Of a stretch of DNA of 64,000 bases, positions 34,746 through 42,922 are shown in pieces (position 1 is the stretch's first letter; each line of letters starts with the position of its first letter). The position numbers and the translations under genes are program-made. Source of the stretch: Cryobacterium sp. PH29-G1 (GTDB lineage Bacteria; Actinomycetota; Actinomycetes; Actinomycetales; Microbacteriaceae); contig NZ_JASISY010000006.1 in NCBI RefSeq assembly GCF_030063365.1, forward strand, positions 62,001-126,000. Reading direction: 5' to 3'. Under the pieces are notes generated by a model that saw nothing but the letters and a program-made list of their open reading frames with translations, had not been told where the DNA came from and searched no databases.

Positions 34746-36104
34746 CTACGCGTCTCTGACCTTTCGTCCGGCTGGCAGTTCCTGCGGTGAAGCGGATGCC
34801 GGTGGTCGCCTTGGGATGGAAGTAGGTGTACTCGGGGCGCTGGCGTTGCCGGCGGACTGGGTGTGGGCATCCGCTCTCTGCGCAACCGCGGTGCCGACTT
34901 TGGGGCCGGCCTTGGCTGTCGCGCTGGCAACGGCGGCACCGGCGCCGACTCCCGCGGTGGCCACTCCGGCGCCAGCACCAACTGCTGCGCCGCCCACTCC
35001 GGCGCTTGAGCCGGCACCAGCGTTCGCAGCGCCAGCCCCCGAGACTTCGGCCGACGAAGACATGGGTCCCGGTCCGGCGCTGCTGGACGTTGCCGTCGGT
35101 GCAGTGCCAGCCTGTGTCCCTCGACCGCTGCCGCCCGCACCCAGGACCTTCTGCGCGCTGCTCATCATGGGCGCGCTCGGCACCGGCACGGGCCGGTTCA
35201 GCGCGGACTTCGCCTCCTGCTCGCTGGACATGGCGTGGTACATGTCGAGGCCGACGAAGTTGAGGAACTTGTAGGTGATGTAGGGCGCGAAGGCGGCGAT
35301 GAACATCAACACGATTCCGGCTATGGGGTCGCTGACGGAGGCCAGATCCGCATCGATTGGGGATGCAACCTGAGCGACCGCGACCAGAAAGATGACGACG
35401 AGCACAAGTTTGGAGAGGATGAGCGCGATCACGAACGCGACCCATTTTGAGAACCAGCCTTTGGCGGCATCCCAGGTGGCGCCGACGAGAGCGATCGGCC
35501 CGAAGACGATGGCGACCAGCAGCAGTGCTTTGCGGATGAGGAGGGAGAACCAGACGATGGCCGCGCCGCTGATGGCGAGGCCGGCCAGGAAGATCGTCAG
35601 GATGGCGCCGACGCCGGGTGCGCCGGGGCTGATCGCGGTGAGGCCTACGGCGAGGAGCGCGATGCGGTTGCCCATGCCTTCCATCGTGTTTCCGCTGGCC
35701 TGCACGACGCCGATGGACAGCTGGTCGGTGATTTCGAGGAGCAGGCCGGTGATGGTGATGATGACGAAGGATCCGAGGACCGATTTGGCGACGCCGATCG
35801 CTGCGCGAGAGAGCGCGGTCGGGTCGCGGTGCATGAGGCCGGTGATGAGTTGCAGGCAGAAGAAGATCAGGGTGACGAAGATGGCGAGGCCGAAGAGCAC
35901 GTTGTAGACGTCGATGTAGGTCGGGTCGGTGAGGTCGACGAGGGTGGTCGTGTCGAAGGCGGCCCAGACGGATTCGAAGAGCCAGGCGGCGGTGGAGCCC
36001 ATTGCGCTGGCGAGCCAGTCGAACGGTGCGGCGACGACAGCGGATGCGACGTCGGTGACGCCGGTGCAGACATCCGCCACGACGGGCACATCGCACACGC
36101 TCAT
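34746..36104 (-). CDS. VirB6/TrbL-like conjugation membrane protein
   Basis: A 452-residue protein. There are six or so membrane segments between residues 60 and 300, then a 150-residue C-terminal tail made almost entirely of Ala, Gly, Ser, Pro and Thr. This layout is typical of actinobacterial VirB6/TrbL-like channel proteins. It starts 25 bases after the small DUF6112-like gene. The tail's low complexity makes it prone to length variation. Confidence 0.82.
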   Translation of the reverse strand: MSVCDVPVVADVCTGVTDVASAVVAAPFDWLASAMGSTAAWLFESVWAAFDTTTLVDLTDPTYIDVYNVLFGLAIFVTLIFFCLQLITGLMHRDPTALSRAAIGVAKSVLGSFVIITITGLLLEITDQLSIGVVQASGNTMEGMGNRIALLAVGLTAISPGAPGVGAILTIFLAGLAISGAAIVWFSLLIRKALLLVAIVFGPIALVGATWDAAKGWFSKWVAFVIALILSKLVLVVIFLVAVAQVASPIDADLASVSDPIAGIVLMFIAAFAPYITYKFLNFVGLDMYHAMSSEQEAKSALNRPVPVPSAPMMSSAQKVLGAGGSGRGTQAGTAPTATSSSAGPGPMSSSAEVSGAGAANAGAGSSAGVGGAAVGAGAGVATAGVGAGAAVASATAKAGPKVGTAVAQRADAHTQSAGNASAPSTPTSIPRRPPASASPQELPAGRKVRDA

Positions 36105-36129
36105 CGGTTGCCCCGCTCGGAATCGCTGG

Positions 36130-36399
36130 TCAGACGGACTGGCCGACGTTCCAGAAGAAGTTGACGAGGGTGACGGCGGCGCCGCAGATGATCGCGGCGC
36201 CGCAGGCAGCCATGACGCCGGTCTTGCCGCGGGAGGCGAGGTGCGGGTTGGAGGAGTTGGCGCCGAATCCCCAGACGATCGCCGCGACGATGAGGGCGAG
36301 CACGCTCAGCACGAGGCCGATGGTCATCACCGCGCCGACGATGACGCGCAGCTGCTCGATGCCGGGAAGGCCCGTGCCGTTGGGGTTGATGTCGATCAT
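36130..36399 (-). CDS. DUF6112-like small membrane protein (VirB2-like position)
   Basis: An 89-residue protein with two hydrophobic segments around a short basic loop (SSNPHLASRGKTG), starting MIDINPNGTGLPG. GGAG is 6 bases before ATG 36399. It is a paralog of the proteins at 62291 and the decayed copy at 59579. First gene of the visible left conjugation operon; a pilin-like VirB2 role is likely by position and topology. Confidence 0.7.
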   Translation of the reverse strand: MIDINPNGTGLPGIEQLRVIVGAVMTIGLVLSVLALIVAAIVWGFGANSSNPHLASRGKTGVMAACGAAIICGAAVTLVNFFWNVGQSV

Positions 36400-36556
36400 G
36401 GGTGGCTCCCTGTGTCGTTTGATGCGTACGACAGGGAGGAGCGCACGGCATCCCGTGATCGCGCAGGTGAAACCTTGACGACTTGGAAAACGCGCGTTCG
36501 ACACTCGCACCTTGCGTCGTTACATGTCCGGAACGTTCACCGTCTAGGGTCGAAAC

Positions 36557-38137
36557 ATGATCCCCGGTGAATCCCTCCATACGACCGGCACCGATCTCCG
36601 CGCCTTGTGGCAAACCCAGCCTGCAATAATTGCAATGACCGTGCTCTGGGCACCCGCTCATCGCCTGAAGGCTGCCGTTGCCTGGGTCACCCCTTGGTCA
36701 GCCCACGACAGCGATGACGATCTCGAAGGCCACCTTCTCTTAGTCAAACCAGATACCGCACGGCGGGCGATTGACTACGCGGTTGAGTGCGGTTCCATCG
36801 CAATTGCGATAGTCGGTGCCACCGCAGATTTAGACCCGGACATACTCGCGGCGGCGCGCCTGCGAAACATAGCCGTTGCCACCGTCGTGAGCGCACTAAC
36901 GCCGACAGGATTGGCACGCCAGTGGAATACCCAACTGGTGCGGGCGCGTGATCGCCGGGCTGAAGATGCTCTCGATCTGCATGAGCAACTGGCAAGGGCA
37001 CTCCTCGCGAACGCCGGAATCAGTGGTGCTCTTCGGCTAGCGCTGCGACCGCTGCACGAGGTGGAGGCCGTCGCCTTCAGCTATTTCGGTGAGATCGTCG
37101 GATCGCGGCAACCTTCCGCCCGCATCGTGACCGAGGTGGGGAGCCTGTTCAGTACGGCCAAGCGCCTGCTCAGTGACCGCGATTGGGCGGAAGAAACGCA
37201 GCCGGACGGCACGACCATCACCGCCGCTACCGTGCGAGTCTGGCGTAACCCCGAGGTATTTCTCGCGTTTCGCAGCACGCGGGCGGTTACTGACCGGGAC
37301 CGGCTCGCGTTTCGGCACTGCACGGTCGCGGTGCTTCTCGAACTCGGTCGTCAGCAGACCTTTCGGCGCGCACGCCGCGCTGCAGTGGAACCATTCCTGC
37401 GCGGCCTCGACGAGGGCAGTCTCAGCCTGTCGGACGCGAGAAATCAACTTCAGAATCTCGGCTTCCAAGCGGTCGAGGGGTATCGGGTGCTTTGCCTGAA
37501 TGCCCCGGTCGAACTCAGTACAGGGCAGGTGTGTTCTCTGGCTGAGGATGCGCTCGAAACATCGGGAACTCCCGTCGTCGGTTCGATCGATGAGCACGTT
37601 TACTGCCTCGTCGAGGAGTCGGGTGCGGACCAGGCTCAACGGCTCTTGGAAGCCTGCGTCGGGCGCGGCTGGACCGGGGTCAGAATCGGCGTCAGCAGGG
37701 TGAAGTCTGACGCGATTAATCTACGTGCAGCCATGCGCGAGGCCAACATCGCTGCATCACAACAGAGTCTCACCGAGAACGGAATTCAGCGGGTGGAAGA
37801 CCTCGGCATCCAGTCGATGCTCGCGCCCTTGCTTAGCACTCACGCGACGACATCGTTTCTGTCTGGACTGCTCGGGCCCCTGATCGAACGGGACAGCGCC
37901 GATGACACTCGCCTGCTGGAAACTCTGATCTCCTATTTCAATGCCGGTTGTCATCCTGGCCCTACGGCTCTGGCCCTCAACCTGCATCGGCACAGCCTCG
38001 CAAACCGGCTAGACCGCATTGAGGCATTGCTCGGCATGGACCCGCGCAACCCTGAGTACATGCTGACCTTCTCACTCGCCGTGCAGCTGTGGAAGGAATT
38101 GGGAGAGGCCGGGCAGCGCGTCCTAGCGGCAGAGTGA
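36557..38137 (+). CDS. PucR family transcriptional regulator
   Basis: A 526-residue regulator. It has an N-terminal PucR-like sensory region, a central GGDEF-like CdaR region, and a C-terminal helix-turn-helix (about residues 465-515: ALALNLHRHSLANRLDRIEALLG). It is the first gene of the metabolic island, divergent from the conjugation operon with 157 bases between starts. PucR relatives often control purine, amino acid or ring-nitrogen catabolism, which suits the hydantoinase and amine dehydrogenase genes nearby (inference). Confidence 0.88.
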   Translation: MIPGESLHTTGTDLRALWQTQPAIIAMTVLWAPAHRLKAAVAWVTPWSAHDSDDDLEGHLLLVKPDTARRAIDYAVECGSIAIAIVGATADLDPDILAAARLRNIAVATVVSALTPTGLARQWNTQLVRARDRRAEDALDLHEQLARALLANAGISGALRLALRPLHEVEAVAFSYFGEIVGSRQPSARIVTEVGSLFSTAKRLLSDRDWAEETQPDGTTITAATVRVWRNPEVFLAFRSTRAVTDRDRLAFRHCTVAVLLELGRQQTFRRARRAAVEPFLRGLDEGSLSLSDARNQLQNLGFQAVEGYRVLCLNAPVELSTGQVCSLAEDALETSGTPVVGSIDEHVYCLVEESGADQAQRLLEACVGRGWTGVRIGVSRVKSDAINLRAAMREANIAASQQSLTENGIQRVEDLGIQSMLAPLLSTHATTSFLSGLLGPLIERDSADDTRLLETLISYFNAGCHPGPTALALNLHRHSLANRLDRIEALLGMDPRNPEYMLTFSLAVQLWKELGEAGQRVLAAE

Positions 38138-38149
38138 CGCACGTGTAGA

Positions 38150-38797
38150 TCACACGCCCGAGGAATCGACCATTTGCTGGGCAATGATGCAGTGCAGGCG
38201 AACGTCACTGAGCTTTGACAGTGCACGACTGTACTCGTCGGGATCGGCGTGCAGTCGCACTCGGAGCCGAGTCAGCTCATCACGGTTGAAAACGAGGTCT
38301 CGACGGATGGATTCCCAGAACATCGGTGTGGAGCTATGGAACTCGTGCGCGATCTCACTGGCCAGCGGCGAGTAGAACACGAACAGTGCGTCGGTGAATA
38401 AGGGCACCAGGTGCGGGCGACGCAGATGCAGAATTGCCAGAGCGAGCGGAGCGCCCAACCCGTACCGATACCGAAAGTGCGTATACAGCTCGGTTACCCG
38501 ATCGAGAAGTTCCGGATCAACCGAGGGGTCGGCGTCACTCAACCGCAGTTGCTGCGGTACGCCGCCCCACTTCGCGCTCACCGACGCAACGAGTGCTCGT
38601 GAAACCCGATCGGCGTCAAGTTCCACACCGAGGGCAAGAATTCGACCAAAATCGGCAAGAGTCAGAGTGTCATCCGGTTGCGGATCAAGCGCCGGCAGGT
38701 TGCCGGCAAAATCGAAGTAGATGACCGCGTCCTGCCGATAGACGTGCAGGAGCAGCCACGCCTCGCTCTCATCGAGCCGGGTTCGGCCAATCCGCAT
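38150..38797 (-). CDS. DUF6308-like hypothetical protein
   Basis: A 215-residue soluble protein. The segments LADFGRILALGVELDADRVS and LYTHFRYRYGLGAPLALAIL, then HLRRPHLVPL, remind me of DUF6308. It ends 12 bases from the convergent PucR gene and begins 31 bases after the FAD dehydrogenase stop. It is therefore probably the last gene of the minus-strand catabolic operon. Function is unknown, and its link to the pathway is not evident. Confidence 0.6.
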   Translation of the reverse strand: MRIGRTRLDESEAWLLLHVYRQDAVIYFDFAGNLPALDPQPDDTLTLADFGRILALGVELDADRVSRALVASVSAKWGGVPQQLRLSDADPSVDPELLDRVTELYTHFRYRYGLGAPLALAILHLRRPHLVPLFTDALFVFYSPLASEIAHEFHSSTPMFWESIRRDLVFNRDELTRLRVRLHADPDEYSRALSKLSDVRLHCIIAQQMVDSSGV

Positions 38798-38827
38798 ATC
38801 ACCCTCCGCATGTTTGCTGGTGCAACT

Positions 38828-40165
38828 CTATGCCGACATGACAACCCGACTCCGCCGAGACGTCGGGGTAGGTCCGCGGCTGCCGAAGCGGTTCGCATCG
38901 AACGGGGCGCTCCATCCGGGTAATTTTTTCCCCCCGATGGCGCTGATGGCCAGTTCAGCGGATGCCGGGCCCAGGGTCAGACCGATCATGTTGTGTCCCG
39001 CAGCCACCACGACCCGATCGCTGGAACGCGCAGCGCCGATTAGGGGGAGTCCATCGGGCGTCATCGGCCTGGGACCGACCCACTCGTCGAAACGGGCATC
39101 CCAATCTATTCCCGTTAGGTACGGGGTGGCAGCGCGAATGATTCGCTCGATGCGACTCGGGTTGAACTTGTCCATCGTGCCGTCGAACTCGACTGTGCCG
39201 CCGATACGCAGGCGGTTGCCCATCGGAGTGGCAACCGCGTTGGATTCGGGCATGTTGATGACGTGCTCGGGCATTGTCTCGGGAGAGACGCTAAAGCTGT
39301 AGCCCTTGCCGGACTGGATGGGTGCGCGCACACCCACGGATTTGAGCACCTTGGGTGTCCAGGCCCCTGACGCAATGACGACGGCATCAGCATGCCGATC
39401 GCCCTTATCTGTGTGCACAACAACCGAGTCGCGGTATGGCGTGACGCCGGTCACCTCGGTATGTTCGATAAATTCGACACCGACGGCAAGCAAGGCGGCG
39501 TGCAAATCGCGTACGAGTACCGACGGATCAACGAACCATTGATCGGGCCAGTGGTAGCCGGCGACGACTTTGTTCGATACCACTGGAGCAAGTTCGCGAA
39601 TTTCGTCGCCGGAGATCAATTGGGTCGGTGCAGCGAGACCGAATCGACGAACGTTCTGGGAGACCGCAAACTCACGGTGCGCCCGTGCGCTATCGGCGAA
39701 GCAGCGCAGGTTGCCCGATTTATCCAGCGTGGTGGCGACTCCCAGATCGGGGAGCTGCTCGAATAGTTCGAAGCTGCGCTTTGACAGCGACGACAGTGCC
39801 TCAAAGCCATGCTCGTACGCGCCTGGCCGGCAGTTGCGGGCGAATCCCAGTAGCCAGCGGCTGAGGTTCACACTCGGGGGCAGGTGAATGCGCAGAGCTG
39901 CATCGGGAGCGAGAGAGTTTGAGAGCCCGTTTTTGACCATGCCTGGGGCCGGCATGGGATTAGCCATTGATGGGCAAATCTCGCCGGCGTTTCCCTGCGA
40001 TGCGCCGCTACCGACCACGCTTCGTTCGATCACGCGCACCCTGTAGCCGGCGCGCTGGCCATACAGTGCGGTGAACAGGCCGATAAGCCCGCCTCCGACA
40101 ACGGTGATCTCACTGATTCCGGGGCGCTGCGTGGGCAGGGTGCTCGGCCGGTTATCCGTGCTCAT
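38828..40165 (-). CDS. FAD-dependent oxidoreductase, DadA-like (D-amino acid dehydrogenase)
   Basis: A 445-residue flavoenzyme of the DAO family. The dinucleotide motif VVGGGLIGLFTA is near residue 22, ERSVVGSGASQGNAG follows, and GPRPMTPDGLPLIG is the C-terminal flavin-contact motif. AAGGAAG precedes ATG 40165. Enzymes of this type oxidise the C-N bond of D-amino acids or N-substituted amino acids, passing electrons to the respiratory chain. It follows hyuA, hyuB and a binding protein, so its substrate is probably the product of the hydrolase pair. Confidence 0.85.
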   Translation of the reverse strand: MSTDNRPSTLPTQRPGISEITVVGGGLIGLFTALYGQRAGYRVRVIERSVVGSGASQGNAGEICPSMANPMPAPGMVKNGLSNSLAPDAALRIHLPPSVNLSRWLLGFARNCRPGAYEHGFEALSSLSKRSFELFEQLPDLGVATTLDKSGNLRCFADSARAHREFAVSQNVRRFGLAAPTQLISGDEIRELAPVVSNKVVAGYHWPDQWFVDPSVLVRDLHAALLAVGVEFIEHTEVTGVTPYRDSVVVHTDKGDRHADAVVIASGAWTPKVLKSVGVRAPIQSGKGYSFSVSPETMPEHVINMPESNAVATPMGNRLRIGGTVEFDGTMDKFNPSRIERIIRAATPYLTGIDWDARFDEWVGPRPMTPDGLPLIGAARSSDRVVVAAGHNMIGLTLGPASAELAISAIGGKKLPGWSAPFDANRFGSRGPTPTSRRSRVVMSA

Positions 40166-40203
40166 GATGTGCTTCCTTTTCTGTCGTGCTCGATACGCGG
40201 CGG

Positions 40204-40230
40204 GGTGGGCCGTGCAGCGCCCGGCCCACC
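40204..40230 (-). promoter_or_regulatory. GC-rich hairpin after binding-protein gene
   Basis: GGTGGGCCG and CGGCCCACC form a perfect 9-bp stem with a 9-base loop in the 76-base gap between the binding protein and the FAD dehydrogenase. No U-run follows. It probably adjusts relative expression in the operon. Confidence 0.55.
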
Positions 40231-40241
40231 GAGGGGTGCAG

Positions 40242-41069
40242 TTAGCTGATGTCTTCGCCGAACCATTCCATGCTGATTTTTGTGTACGTGCCATCGTCGT
40301 GAATGGCCTGCAGAGCGGTGTTGATGGCAGCCAGCAGCTCGGTGTTGTCCTTGTTGACCGGGATGGCGGCGATGTCAGGCAGCAGCACGTCACCGACAGA
40401 TCCAACCTTCAGCTCGGCGCTGTTAGCTAGGAATTTTCCGATGAAGCCCTGCGCGATGACAGCATCCACGCGGCCAGCATCCAGGTCGCGGAGTGCGTCG
40501 ACGGTTGCCTGATAGGTCGTGATCTCGCCGACACCGGTGAGGGTGCGCGCGTAGGTTTCAAAAGTGGTGCCGAGTGCTACTCCGAGGTTGGAATCGGCAA
40601 GGTCGGTGACATCCGTGATCGGCGAGCCCTCCTTCACGAAGAGGCTGGCACCCGTGGAGTAGTAGGGCTCGGTGAAGTCGACTTCTTTGAGACGTTCTTC
40701 GGTGCTGGCCATCGATCCGACGATTGCGTCGAAGCGATTGCTCTTCAAACCAGCGATCAGCGTTGTGAAGGCGCCGGTGACGGGTGCCGCTTCCAGATCA
40801 AGTTTGTCGGCGATAGCGTTGCAGATGTCGACGTCGAAGCCAACGAGTGTATTGGTGTCATCGTAGAAGTTGAACGGCCGGTACTCGCCGCTCATGGCGC
40901 AGATGAACTTGCCGTCCTCCACGGTGCTGACAGCCGTTGCGGCCGCAGTGTCGGTCGGTTCGGCCGTGTCAACAGTGGCCGAGCAGGCGGTCGCGCCCAG
41001 GAGCAATCCGGCCGCGATGGTAGTCGCCGCAATACGGCGTAGTGCGGTGAGCGAGTGTTGAGTCTTCAT
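40242..41069 (-). CDS. Amino acid-type solute-binding lipoprotein (copy 1)
   Basis: A 275-residue family-3 binding protein with a lipobox (GATAC) and the core CAMSGEYRPFNFYDDTN, then VGFDVDICNAIADKL. It is the same length as, and strikingly similar to, the protein at 45745, yet no permease or ATPase gene adjoins it. It likely shares the importer at 46642-48060. AAGGA sits about 8 bases before the ATG, which overlaps the hyuB stop by 4 bases. The ligand is likely an amino acid or cyclic derivative. Confidence 0.9.
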   Translation of the reverse strand: MKTQHSLTALRRIAATTIAAGLLLGATACSATVDTAEPTDTAAATAVSTVEDGKFICAMSGEYRPFNFYDDTNTLVGFDVDICNAIADKLDLEAAPVTGAFTTLIAGLKSNRFDAIVGSMASTEERLKEVDFTEPYYSTGASLFVKEGSPITDVTDLADSNLGVALGTTFETYARTLTGVGEITTYQATVDALRDLDAGRVDAVIAQGFIGKFLANSAELKVGSVGDVLLPDIAAIPVNKDNTELLAAINTALQAIHDDGTYTKISMEWFGEDIS

Positions 41070-42919
41070 AGGATTGTCCTTCTTTCATTGTTTGCTGCTG
41101 CGGTGGATGAGGGAAATTTAGGGGGAACGGATGCGGCTGCACGGTTGGAACGCAGAGTCGCGGTCTTCGGCGCATCGACCAGCCCATCAACGGTCAGGAT
41201 GACGCCGTAATCGGCCTCGGCTTGTTCGGCGTTGATATAGCCGAGCTTGCAATCACGCGCGACTCGAGCTGTATCGCGCTCCCACGGTGCGCCGTACCCG
41301 CCGCCGCCAGGGGCGTAAAAGGTGACGGTGTCGCCGTACTCAAGATCGAGGGTTGGTCCCGCCTGATTGGCCAGAACGTGTGCCGCCGGCGTGCCTTCGT
41401 TAATAATCCAGCGGCTTACCCCGCCGCTGCCGCCGCCGAATAGGCCGTGGGGTGGGATCACGGAGCGCTGTGACGTGTGCGAGAATCTCACGTCGTATCC
41501 GAGGGCTTGCCAGGACAGAATGACGCCCAGGCCCCCGCGATATTTGCCGGGACCCGCGGAGCCGGCGCGAAGCTCCTTGCGCAGGTAACGGACGGGGCCC
41601 TCGACCTCCGAACTTTCAATTGATGTGCTCGCGACGTTGGTGATCCAACCGGGCATTCCGGTCAGACCGTCTTTCGTGGCGCGAGCGCCAAGCCCGCCGA
41701 CGCTGGGTCCAGCACCGTTGCCCCAGCCGCGGCGCCCGGAGACGTCGCCTCCATCGGGGTGGCTGTCGCGATTGATGGCCGACGCGACGCAATAGACCAT
41801 TCCGCACGAGTTGGCCACAACAGCGTCCGGGACCGCTGGCGCGAGCGCGTCGAAGACGAGGTCCACGATCTGGTGAGTCACCGCCATACGTTGGTAGACG
41901 GCGGCGGGGAATCGCGGGTTCACCAGCGAGCCCTCTGGCGCGACGATGTGTACTGGGTTTGATGATCCTTCGTTCTTGGGAATGTCCGTCGGAAGGAGCG
42001 ACAATAAACCGAACAAGCTGGCCGATATTGTTGCCGACATGGGGCAATTGATTGGTCCGGCAACGGATGCATCGGTGCCAGCGAAATCGAAGGTGATCTC
42101 ATCACCAGCAACTATCACTGTTAGTGCCAGCTTGACCGGGCCGCACATGCTCCCGTCTTCGAGCAGGGTTGTCTCGGCAGAGTATCGTCCGTCGGCGATT
42201 TGGGCGATGTAGCTGCGGGTACGCCGTTCTGCGTAGTCGATCTGGCTATCGATGGCCTCGTCGATCGCGGAGAGACCGTATTTCTCGACTAGGGCGAGGT
42301 AACCGTTTGCGCCGACCTTCGCCCCTGCTACTTGCCCAAGGATGTCCCCGCGCTGTTCGTACGGCGAGTTTGTATTGGCGAGGATGAGCTTGAACAGCTG
42401 CTCATCCAGAACTCCTTCATTGAAGAGTTTGATCGGCGGAATGCGCAGACCCTCCTCGAAGATGGTCGTGTGCCAGCCTTCAGGATCATTTCCGCCGGAA
42501 CCTGCCAGATGGGCGAAAATCGTCGAGAATCCGATCAATTGGTCGCCGAGGAATATCGGGTGGTAAACGATGAAGTCTGAAGTATGGTGAGCTCCAACAC
42601 TGCCGCCGACGTAGGGGTCGTTGGTCAGGATGATGTCGCCGGGTTTCATATCGCTCGCCGGGATGTGCTCCTGCAGCATGGCGCGCAGGCACGGGCCCAG
42701 GGCGTTGAGATGAACGGGGATATTCGCGCCTTCAGCAACGAGCCGGCCGGAGACGTCGAAGATGGAAGAGGAGCAGTCCTTGCCTTCCTTGAGGAGCAGG
42801 GAGTAGCTGGTGCGTTCCATGGTGTCGGTCATCTGTTCGGCGAGAGATTCCAGCGCGCTGCGGATGACTTCAACCGTGATGACGTCAAGTGTGCTCGTCG
42901 GAACGAGAGAGATGGGCAT
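41066..42919 (-). CDS. hyuB: Hydantoinase B/oxoprolinase family protein
   Basis: A 617-residue partner of HyuA in ATP-dependent hydrolysis of cyclic amides (hydantoins, 5-oxoproline, lactams). Family hallmarks are DVITVEVIRSALESLAEQM at the start, ILTNDPYVGGSVGAHHTSDF near residue 100 and the Gly-rich GGGSGG and PGGGGYGAP near the C-terminus. Its ribosome site AAGGAG lies inside hyuA, whose stop is 3 bases upstream. Overlap with the binding protein indicates a single transcript. Confidence 0.92.
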   Translation of the reverse strand: MPISLVPTSTLDVITVEVIRSALESLAEQMTDTMERTSYSLLLKEGKDCSSSIFDVSGRLVAEGANIPVHLNALGPCLRAMLQEHIPASDMKPGDIILTNDPYVGGSVGAHHTSDFIVYHPIFLGDQLIGFSTIFAHLAGSGGNDPEGWHTTIFEEGLRIPPIKLFNEGVLDEQLFKLILANTNSPYEQRGDILGQVAGAKVGANGYLALVEKYGLSAIDEAIDSQIDYAERRTRSYIAQIADGRYSAETTLLEDGSMCGPVKLALTVIVAGDEITFDFAGTDASVAGPINCPMSATISASLFGLLSLLPTDIPKNEGSSNPVHIVAPEGSLVNPRFPAAVYQRMAVTHQIVDLVFDALAPAVPDAVVANSCGMVYCVASAINRDSHPDGGDVSGRRGWGNGAGPSVGGLGARATKDGLTGMPGWITNVASTSIESSEVEGPVRYLRKELRAGSAGPGKYRGGLGVILSWQALGYDVRFSHTSQRSVIPPHGLFGGGSGGVSRWIINEGTPAAHVLANQAGPTLDLEYGDTVTFYAPGGGGYGAPWERDTARVARDCKLGYINAEQAEADYGVILTVDGLVDAPKTATLRSNRAAASVPPKFPSSTAAANNERRTIL

Positions 42920-42922
42920 GGG

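Noticed and set aside
33280-36096. Single 938-residue frame on the minus strand
   Set aside because: Only its last 487 codons look like a protein (SCO6880 type). The upstream part is Arg/His-rich and is the shadow of the VirB6-like gene in another frame.
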